DNA of 64,000 nt, taken from Buttiauxella warmboldiae (GTDB lineage: Bacteria > Pseudomonadota > Gammaproteobacteria > Enterobacterales > Enterobacteriaceae). The stretch lies in contig NZ_RPOH01000010.1 in the NCBI RefSeq assembly GCF_003818135.1, positions 1 to 64,000 on the forward strand, given 5' to 3'. Shown piece after piece: positions 58,603 to 64,000 of the stretch. The position numbers were made by a program, and so were the translations under genes. Under the pieces are notes generated by a model. It did not search any database and was not told where the DNA came from. It was given only the letters and a program-made list of their open reading frames with translations. Numbering within the stretch: position 1 is the stretch's first letter; each line of letters starts with the position of its first letter.

Positions 58603-58627
58603 CCGGAGCGAGCGCTGGCTCGCCCCG
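58603..58627 (-). terminator. Hairpin between the GH3 gene and gspC
   Basis: CCGGAGCGAGC and GCTCGCCCCGG pair with one mismatch around GCTG. Reading leftwards, a short TTTAAGG follows. It may act as a partial terminator that sets a high ratio of GH3 protein to secretion machinery. Confidence 0.5.
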
Positions 58628-58634
58628 GTGTTAG

Positions 58635-61043
58635 TTACTGATTCACGGTGACAAAATCGGCGGCATTCACACCGGCAGGCAGCGCAAGCGCCCCCGGCGT
58701 GGTGTTGCTGACGACGATTTCTTCGCTCACGTTAAAGGTCACAGGTTCGTGGCCGGTTACGTCGGACGAGGGGGTAATCCAGGCCTGGTAGCTGCCGGGC
58801 TCAACAATCCACTGGTTTTTTTGCGGGTCAAAGCTTGCCAGCGTCTGGGCCGGAATGGTGAAGGTCAGCTTCTGGCTGGCGCCAGGCTGTAAGCTCTCCG
58901 TTTTACTGAAGGATTTAAGCTCGAGGGTCGGTTTCTGTAACTTCACTTCCGGAGCACTGATGTAGACCTGGGCGGCTTCTTTCCCGGCAACGCTACCGGT
59001 GTTGGTTACGGAAACGCTTAGCGTAATACCGCCTTTTGCGCCGTTCCCCAGGGTGTTGGTCTCGACGGTGGCACCGTCATAAGCAAAGGTGGTGTAAGAG
59101 AGTCCATAGCCGAACGGCCAGGCAACCGGCTTGTTAAAGGTGCTGTAGTAGCGATAGCCCACGTAGATGTCGTCGTTATAAGCGATTTCATCAGGCGTTC
59201 CGTCGCCATTGGTATCTTTACCCGGGAAGGTGGTGGCGGAAGGGACGTCGGCATAATATTGCGGGATGGTTTGCGCCAGTTTGCCCGCCGGATTGATATT
59301 CCCCGCTATCACGTCAGTAATGGCGTTACCTGCTTCCTGGCCCGGCAGATAGGAGAGCAGAATGGCATCCACTTTATCGGCCCATTCCGTGGTATCGACG
59401 ATGGCGGAAACATCCAGCACCACGGTCACTTTTTTCCCCGCCGCGTGGAAGGCATCGGATACGGTCTGGATCAGATTCAGCTCATTTTCGGTTAACAAGT
59501 AATCGCCACGGGTGTTGGTGCGGTCGACACCTTCGCCAGCGATACGGCCAATGGTGATCAGCGCGGCGTCATTATTCTGCGCGGCGCTTTCAACGACGCT
59601 TGCATCCAGCGCCGGATCGTCACAGGTAAAATAGGTGCCGATAGAGGCAATAAACCCCGGATGCTCCACTCGGTTTTTGGCGTAGTAGTCGCGATAAAAC
59701 GCTATTAACGACTCATCCACGCTGTACTGCTGCTGCAGGCCTTCGGCCAGCATCACGGTGGACTCATTATTCACCTGGCCGCTGCCCGTGCCGCCTTTGA
59801 TGGTTTCAATCTGGCTGACCCCAAAGCTTGCCAGCTTCTGACGCGGTGCGATGGGCAGCGCCTGATGGTCATTTTTTAACAGCACCATGCTTTCTGCCGC
59901 CGCCTGGCGTGCCAGCGCACGATGCTGCGCAAGATCTGGCTTATTAGATGGAACATAGTTGTTATAGGAAGGAGACTGGAACACCTGCGAAAGAATATGT
60001 TCGACGTTAACGGTGACATCCGCTTCGCTAATATCGCCATTATCGTAAGAAGCTTTTAGCGCTTGCAGCTCACCACCGGGTTCAATCAGGTCGTTACCGG
60101 CTTTGAACTGTTTCCATGCGGTGAGTTCGGGAGTGCCTGCAAACCAGTCGGACATCACCAGTCCTTTAAAATCCCACTCGTTGCGCAAAATATCGGTAAG
60201 CAGATCGCGGCGTTCGTTGGTGTAGGTGCCATTAAGTTTGTTATAGGAGGACATCACGGCCCACGGCTGCGCCTCCTCAACGGCTATCTGGAAACCACGC
60301 AGATAAATTTCGCGCATCGCCCGCGGTGAGACGAGGGTATCAATGGCGTTACGGTTGGTTTCGGAGTTATTGGCAACATAGTGCTTAATCGTGGTGCCAA
60401 CTTGGTTCGACTCCACCCCGTCGACCATCGCCGCCGCAATTTTCCCGCTCAGCAGCGGATCTTCAGAATAGTATTCAAAATTACGACCATTGAGCGGGTT
60501 ACGCTGAATATTCATTCCCGGAGCCAGAATGAAATCGACGCCATACTCTTTGATCTCCTCGCCCATAGCTTTGCCTACCTGCGCCACTAATTTGGTATCC
60601 CAGGAGGAGGCCAGCAGGGAGCCAATAGGCCAGGCCGTGGCATAATAAGTTTCGCTACTGCCGCTGCGGGTACTATTAATGCGCAGCCCGGCCGGGCCAT
60701 CTGCAAGCTTTACGGCGGCAATATCTAATTGCTCATTTTTAACGCCGTTAATATAGCCAGCAACCCCGGAAACATTATTTTTGAGATTGGTAACCTGCAC
60801 CTCACCATTCCCCATATTCATTCCCGGCCCCATAATCATATTTAGTTTTTCTTCAATGCTCATTTTACCAGCGGCTTCTTTAGCCATCTTTTGATAATAA
60901 GCAGCATCTTTAACCGGTGAAGAGGAAGTTTCCTCTTGCTGGTCGTCATCATCGTCATTACAGCCCGCCAGCATACTGGCTAATGCCAGGGTAAGGCATA
61001 CGGTCAGGGTATTCAATTTTGGTTTAACAGCTAAATATCTCAT
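58635..61043 (-). CDS. GH3-family glycosidase lipoprotein, probable type II secretion substrate
   Basis: 802 residues. The signal sequence ends in the lipobox MLAGC (Cys28), followed by NDDDDDQQEE, an acidic start like that of surface lipoproteins exported by type II systems (pullulanase is the classical case). The GH3 catalytic domains follow: the nucleophile Asp is in GLVMSDWFAG, with KLADGPAGLRIN and KHYVANNSETNR as substrate-binding motifs. The acid/base domain starts near AAAESMVLLKNDHQALPI, and a fibronectin III-like domain near the end has WPFGYGLSYTTFAYDG. Likely substrates are beta-glucosides or other plant-derived glycans; specificity cannot be read. It heads the gsp operon, which supports secretion by it. 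Confidence 0.85.
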   Translation of the reverse strand: MRYLAVKPKLNTLTVCLTLALASMLAGCNDDDDDQQEETSSSPVKDAAYYQKMAKEAAGKMSIEEKLNMIMGPGMNMGNGEVQVTNLKNNVSGVAGYINGVKNEQLDIAAVKLADGPAGLRINSTRSGSSETYYATAWPIGSLLASSWDTKLVAQVGKAMGEEIKEYGVDFILAPGMNIQRNPLNGRNFEYYSEDPLLSGKIAAAMVDGVESNQVGTTIKHYVANNSETNRNAIDTLVSPRAMREIYLRGFQIAVEEAQPWAVMSSYNKLNGTYTNERRDLLTDILRNEWDFKGLVMSDWFAGTPELTAWKQFKAGNDLIEPGGELQALKASYDNGDISEADVTVNVEHILSQVFQSPSYNNYVPSNKPDLAQHRALARQAAAESMVLLKNDHQALPIAPRQKLASFGVSQIETIKGGTGSGQVNNESTVMLAEGLQQQYSVDESLIAFYRDYYAKNRVEHPGFIASIGTYFTCDDPALDASVVESAAQNNDAALITIGRIAGEGVDRTNTRGDYLLTENELNLIQTVSDAFHAAGKKVTVVLDVSAIVDTTEWADKVDAILLSYLPGQEAGNAITDVIAGNINPAGKLAQTIPQYYADVPSATTFPGKDTNGDGTPDEIAYNDDIYVGYRYYSTFNKPVAWPFGYGLSYTTFAYDGATVETNTLGNGAKGGITLSVSVTNTGSVAGKEAAQVYISAPEVKLQKPTLELKSFSKTESLQPGASQKLTFTIPAQTLASFDPQKNQWIVEPGSYQAWITPSSDVTGHEPVTFNVSEEIVVSNTTPGALALPAGVNAADFVTVNQ

Positions 61044-61161
61044 TGTTATTGTCCTTATATCGGTAGGGGATAACCTGGATAAACCCGGTATCTAAAAGGT
61101 AAGTAAATCAACAACAGCGGAATAATAACCAGTTAAATCACGCGCTACTTTGCAATGGAAA

Positions 61162-61200
61162 GCTATTTTTGTGCTCTCGGGAGCATCGCTATTTTTTGTG
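61162..61200. promoter_or_regulatory. Direct repeats with an internal inverted repeat, candidate AraC-type operator
   Basis: GCTATTTTTGTG (61162-61173) and GCTATTTTTTGTG (61188-61200) are direct repeats 26 bp apart. Between them, TGCTC-TCGG-GAGCA is a perfect inverted repeat. AraC-family activators typically bind direct repeats. The element lies in the 242-bp gap between the GH3-gsp operon and the divergent AraC-family gene. Confidence 0.5.
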
Positions 61201-61266
61201 ATTTGTATCGCAAAAAAAGGCACAGTGTTACCATACTGTAATATTACAAAAACAATATTAATACTC

Positions 61267-61280
61267 ACCTTGTGCAAGGT
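61267..61280 (+). promoter_or_regulatory. Inverted repeat covering the ribosome site of the AraC-family gene
   Basis: ACCTTG-TG-CAAGGT is a perfect 6-bp inverted repeat. Its right arm contains the AAGG ribosome site of the gene starting at 61286. It could be an operator for autoregulation; as RNA, the 2-nt loop makes a hairpin less likely. Confidence 0.4.
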
Positions 61281-61285
61281 TTTAC

Positions 61286-62323
61286 ATGCTTAATCGAAGC
61301 GTCTCTAATTCAATTTATAGGACAAGTCTTAATAATTTGCGTCAAAAAGGAATTGACACCGACGGCCTGTTAGGAAGTTTGGGGTTATCCCCCCATGAGA
61401 TAGAGCAACCCTGGGGGCGTATTAATGAACAGCACCATTATCAATTAATGGAAAAAATAACCCTCCTGAATAAATCTCTGTACGGAAGTGCGCTGCCAGA
61501 AAGTATTTATATAAACAGCGTGGAGCTCTCCCACGCTATTTGTCCGGAGCTTATCGGCTTATGCCTGAATGAAAAAACAGCAGAGTCAGCGCTGTGGAGT
61601 TTTTCTGAGCATCGTTTTTTGCTGGGCAACTGTGACGATTTATTTATCGAAAAAGGGGCGTTTCAGACGCGTATCAGATATGAGAACCGCGCCCCGCAGT
61701 CGGCCAACAATCCTTCGGCTATATTTAACCTGGTGCTGTTGGGGGGCATTCTGAAAAGTTACTCTCCTGCCATGAATATGCAAATCGCAGTGACGGATTC
61801 AGACATTCCTCATCGGTCGCTGGTGAACGATCTGTTTAATAAAAACTGCCTCCTGCGCCAGCAGGATGATGCGATTATTCTCGACAACCGATTTCTGGAA
61901 AGTGAGAACGAGTCGTTTAACCCCTTATTAAATCGCTTACAAAAAAGCCATATCGGTGCGCTTAAAAAGCAGATTTTCAGAGAACCACCGCTGACGGCGG
62001 CGGTAAATAAACTGATTGAGCAGTGTTATCTCTCAGGGCAGGAAGCCACGGCCAGCTCTATTATGGGGCGAGTATGCCAGCAGCTGCGGATCAGCCGCTG
62101 GACGTTAAATCGCCGCCTGCAGCTGGAGTCGGCAACCTTTACCCAGCTGCTTAATCAGCAGCAGCTTTTAATCTCCATGCGCCTGCTGCGCGAATCAACG
62201 CTCTCCATTCAGGAGATCGGCGACCGTCTGGGCTTTTCTTCGCACTCGGTCTACTCGCGGTTTTTTAAAAATCACCTTCAGATTTCCCCCATGCAGTACC
62301 GGGAGCAGGGTCGTCATAGTTGA
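61286..62323 (+). CDS. AraC-family transcriptional regulator
   Basis: 345 residues. Residues 1-200 form an effector/dimerisation domain of the arabinose-binding-like (PF12625) type, starting with LNNLRQKGIDTDGLLGSLGLSPHEIEQPWGRI. The C-terminal 100 residues are the paired helix-turn-helix AraC domain: SIMGRVCQQLRISRWTLNRRLQLES and LSIQEIGDRLGFSSHSVYSRFFKNHLQISPMQYRE, the second being the family signature. It is divergent from the GH3-gspC...O operon and the only regulator nearby, so it is the best candidate activator of that operon. Confidence 0.88.
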   Translation: MLNRSVSNSIYRTSLNNLRQKGIDTDGLLGSLGLSPHEIEQPWGRINEQHHYQLMEKITLLNKSLYGSALPESIYINSVELSHAICPELIGLCLNEKTAESALWSFSEHRFLLGNCDDLFIEKGAFQTRIRYENRAPQSANNPSAIFNLVLLGGILKSYSPAMNMQIAVTDSDIPHRSLVNDLFNKNCLLRQQDDAIILDNRFLESENESFNPLLNRLQKSHIGALKKQIFREPPLTAAVNKLIEQCYLSGQEATASSIMGRVCQQLRISRWTLNRRLQLESATFTQLLNQQQLLISMRLLRESTLSIQEIGDRLGFSSHSVYSRFFKNHLQISPMQYREQGRHS

Positions 62324-62380
62324 AGCCTGGCACCGAGGACGGTAGATTGGGGCAAATCCCTTGAAATATGGAACTGTGTA

Positions 62381-62620
62381 ATGGCTGAAATTAAACTGAA
62401 TCTGGGTGAAAAAGAGGCTATCCGCGACAGGCTGGTGGCCTATTGCGAGAAGAATTTCGATCTGGCGCTCGAGCAGTTTGATGCGGATTTCTTTTGCGAT
62501 TTTGTGATACAGGAGCTGGGGCCGGTGCTGTTCAATGCGGGCGTGGAAGAGGCAATCAAAACCCATATTGCCTATAGCGAGCGCATTCAGGAAGAGATGG
62601 ATCTGAAGAAAATTCTGTAA
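62381..62620 (+). CDS. DUF2164-family small protein
   Basis: 79 residues, acidic, without membrane segments, matching the DUF2164 family (MAEIKLNLGEKEAIRDRL start and IQEEMDLKKIL end). Function is unknown. It follows the AraC-family gene by 57 bp in the same direction, but the relation may be accidental. Confidence 0.75.
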   Translation: MAEIKLNLGEKEAIRDRLVAYCEKNFDLALEQFDADFFCDFVIQELGPVLFNAGVEEAIKTHIAYSERIQEEMDLKKIL

Positions 62621-62729
62621 CGCTGAGCGGGTTATTTCGGGGTGAGACGCGCTGATTTATTCGCTTCGTTAAATGCTCCCCCGGATCGTCATGATGGGCT
62701 GTAGCTAACAGCCCGCTGTATTATTAACT

Positions 62730-62978
62730 TTATTTACGCCCCAGCAAAAAGCCAAACGCCACGCCAACCGCGGCGGCAATCGCCAGGCCCGCCATCGGAT
62801 TGCTTGACACCCGATCGCGAACGTTATCTGTCGCATCTCTCACTGCATAGCCGGCTTGCGAAGCATATTTCTGCGCGGCGCCTTTCAGGCGCTCGTCATG
62901 GCTGTGGGCATGTTTGCCGTAAAGCTCACGTGCCGTGCCTGCGGCCTGGTTGAGTTTGTCGGTTGCTTTATCAAACAT
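62730..62978 (-). CDS. DUF883 (ElaB/YqjD-like) tail-anchored membrane protein
   Basis: 82 residues: a helical hydrophilic part (MFDKATDKLNQAAGTARELYGKHAHSHDERL...), then a C-terminal membrane helix (NPMAGLAIAAAVGVAFGFLLGRK) of glycine-zipper type, typical of YqjD/ElaB/YgaM proteins. In E. coli these anchor ribosomes at the inner membrane in stationary phase under RpoS control. The N-terminus also recalls CsbD stress proteins. Which paralogue it represents is unclear. It has GGAGCC upstream of the ATG and stands alone. Confidence 0.8.
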   Translation of the reverse strand: MFDKATDKLNQAAGTARELYGKHAHSHDERLKGAAQKYASQAGYAVRDATDNVRDRVSSNPMAGLAIAAAVGVAFGFLLGRK

Positions 62979-63223
62979 ATCTGGCTCCTTACAATAAAAG
63001 ACACATTCAAGTGTAGCCGAGAGAACAGCATGGCATAGGGCGTGAGCGGAAATTAGGATAATGCGAAGTACCAGCCGGGTTATCAGCCTGCGATGTTATT
63101 CTGCTGCCGATTCAGAAACAGGCTATTGGGATATAGATTATTTGGAATAAACGCTATAATGCTGCAGCAAGCCAGATTTGTGTTAGCAGAATATGAAAAA
63201 ATTTACCGGATATCACTATAAGA

Positions 63224-64000
63224 ATGAATAACCCGCTCCTGAGACCAATAATCGGCAACATTTATAAACGTTTATTTATCACATTTCTGCTATTTACCGC
63301 TCTCATTGGCTCCAGCTTTACTCTGCTACACCACCAGCTCAGGCAATCGATGAGGGAAAACACGGCTGATGTCGCTCAGCAGCTGTTGATCAAAACAGAA
63401 AATATCCTTAATCATTCAGAAAGTACCTACCTCACGATGGGGGATTTTCTCGGTAAGCCGTGTAGCAAACAGATTATCGAAAATATGCAAAATGTGGTGG
63501 CTGAAGGGCTTTACTTACGTAACACCAGTTTTTTCCAGCACGGAAAAATTTATTGCTCTTCGGCACCAGAAGCCATTGGTTTAGAAATACGTTCGGCTGA
63601 CAAATTTACGGCGCAGCGCATGCTGCTATTTACCGATCGCTTTGTGACCAAAGGGGTGCCGCTGTTTGCTACCAGGCTTGATAAAAATGGTCTGGGGATC
63701 GTCAGTATTATTGATGGTCGCTACTTGCAGAATATGCTGGAAATAAACAACAGCAATACGAAATTATTCTCCTATTTAAAAGTAGGGAGCAGCTGGATTG
63801 AAAATAGCGGGGAAAGCCATAATACGGCGTTACCTGAGCTTGATTTTGTGACTACCGTGCATGGCAGGACGATGCCGGTTGAGATCGTTGTCGGCGTTAA
63901 GCCGATGACCTGGTGGCAGCATTTATGGGCCGAGTACTGGCTGGGGATAAGCAGTGTGGTTCTGGCCAGTCTCATATTTTCTGCGTTTATTTATCTGCTG
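63224..64000 (+). CDS. CSS-motif membrane protein, N-terminal part (probable EAL phosphodiesterase), cut by the window end
   Basis: The frame is open from an ATG at 63224 to the last base, 259 codons. It starts MNNPLLRPIIGNIYKRLFIT, with a first membrane helix (about 16-36) and then a periplasmic domain containing GKPCSKQ and the CSS motif in KIYCSSAPEAIG. A second hydrophobic segment begins in the last 20 codons (WLGISSVVLASLIFSAFIYLL). This is the CSS-domain layout of E. coli PdeC-like c-di-GMP phosphodiesterases, whose periplasmic cysteines respond to redox state. The EAL domain would lie beyond the window, so the enzymatic call is inference. A 12-codon ORF (63193-63231) overlaps its start. 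The 245 bp before it hold only a TATAAT (63155) and this leader. Confidence 0.75.
   Translation, partial: MNNPLLRPIIGNIYKRLFITFLLFTALIGSSFTLLHHQLRQSMRENTADVAQQLLIKTENILNHSESTYLTMGDFLGKPCSKQIIENMQNVVAEGLYLRNTSFFQHGKIYCSSAPEAIGLEIRSADKFTAQRMLLFTDRFVTKGVPLFATRLDKNGLGIVSIIDGRYLQNMLEINNSNTKLFSYLKVGSSWIENSGESHNTALPELDFVTTVHGRTMPVEIVVGVKPMTWWQHLWAEYWLGISSVVLASLIFSAFIYLL

Noticed and set aside
63061-63150. 29-codon ORF after TTAGGATA in the gap before the CSS-motif gene
   Set aside because: A plausible ribosome site is present, but the peptide has no signal, hydrophobic stretch or known relative, and nothing else supports it.

Overview
The window looks like chromosomal DNA of an Enterobacteriaceae member near Enterobacter, Lelliottia or Kosakonia. 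Its protein sequences are close to Escherichia coli K-12 over the ycgB-dadA-dadX-cvrA-ldcA-emtA-ymgE block and over treA, and most genes are GC-rich. The species cannot be fixed from sequence alone. I see no tRNA, rRNA, CRISPR array, transposase, integrase or prophage gene.

Layout. (1) 1-8.3 kb is an ordinary core block: SpoVR-family ycgB, D-alanine catabolism (dadA, dadX), the antiporter cvrA, murein recycling ldcA, lytic transglycosylase emtA and the stress membrane protein ymgE. (2) 8.35-14.9 kb holds the evolved beta-galactosidase cluster ebgR-ebgA-ebgC-ygjI. In E. coli K-12 this lies elsewhere; here it sits between ymgE and treA, bracketed by two nearly identical hairpins in opposite orientation. 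(3) 14.9-19.1 kb encodes a Fur-type TonB-dependent hydroxamate siderophore receptor and periplasmic trehalase. (4) 19.1-24.2 kb is clearly AT-rich: an IlvD/Edd dehydratase, an RraA-fold protein, an MFS transporter and an IclR regulator, likely an acquired sugar-acid or hydroxy-acid catabolic unit. (5) 24.2-27.1 kb is an envelope trio (SH3 lipoprotein, exported protein, membrane protein with a degenerate kinase domain), divergent from a cNMP/CBS/nucleotidyltransferase gene overlapping a DEDDh exonuclease gene. zinT with a Zur-like site follows.

(6) 30.9-43.9 kb reads as a complete spermidine-to-succinate route. A Tat-exported spermidine dehydrogenase and a triheme cytochrome c would oxidise spermidine in the periplasm. 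An aldehyde dehydrogenase would turn 4-aminobutyraldehyde into GABA, and PuuE and GabD would carry GABA to succinate. An APC permease, a MocR/GabR-type regulator, a GntR/FCD regulator and a free-standing Cache-domain protein complete the locus. (7) 45.0-61.0 kb is a type II secretion system in one orientation, gspCDEFGHIJK-(LM)-N-A-B-O, preceded by a GH3 glycosidase lipoprotein that is probably its substrate. A divergent AraC-family regulator lies upstream. GspL and GspM appear to be one fused protein. (8) The right edge holds two small genes and the start of a CSS-motif membrane protein, probably a c-di-GMP phosphodiesterase.

The strongest leads are the spermidine locus, the GspL-GspM fusion, the pseudokinase trio and the hairpin-bracketed ebg block. 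All functions come from recognising protein families and motifs by eye; no database search was run.
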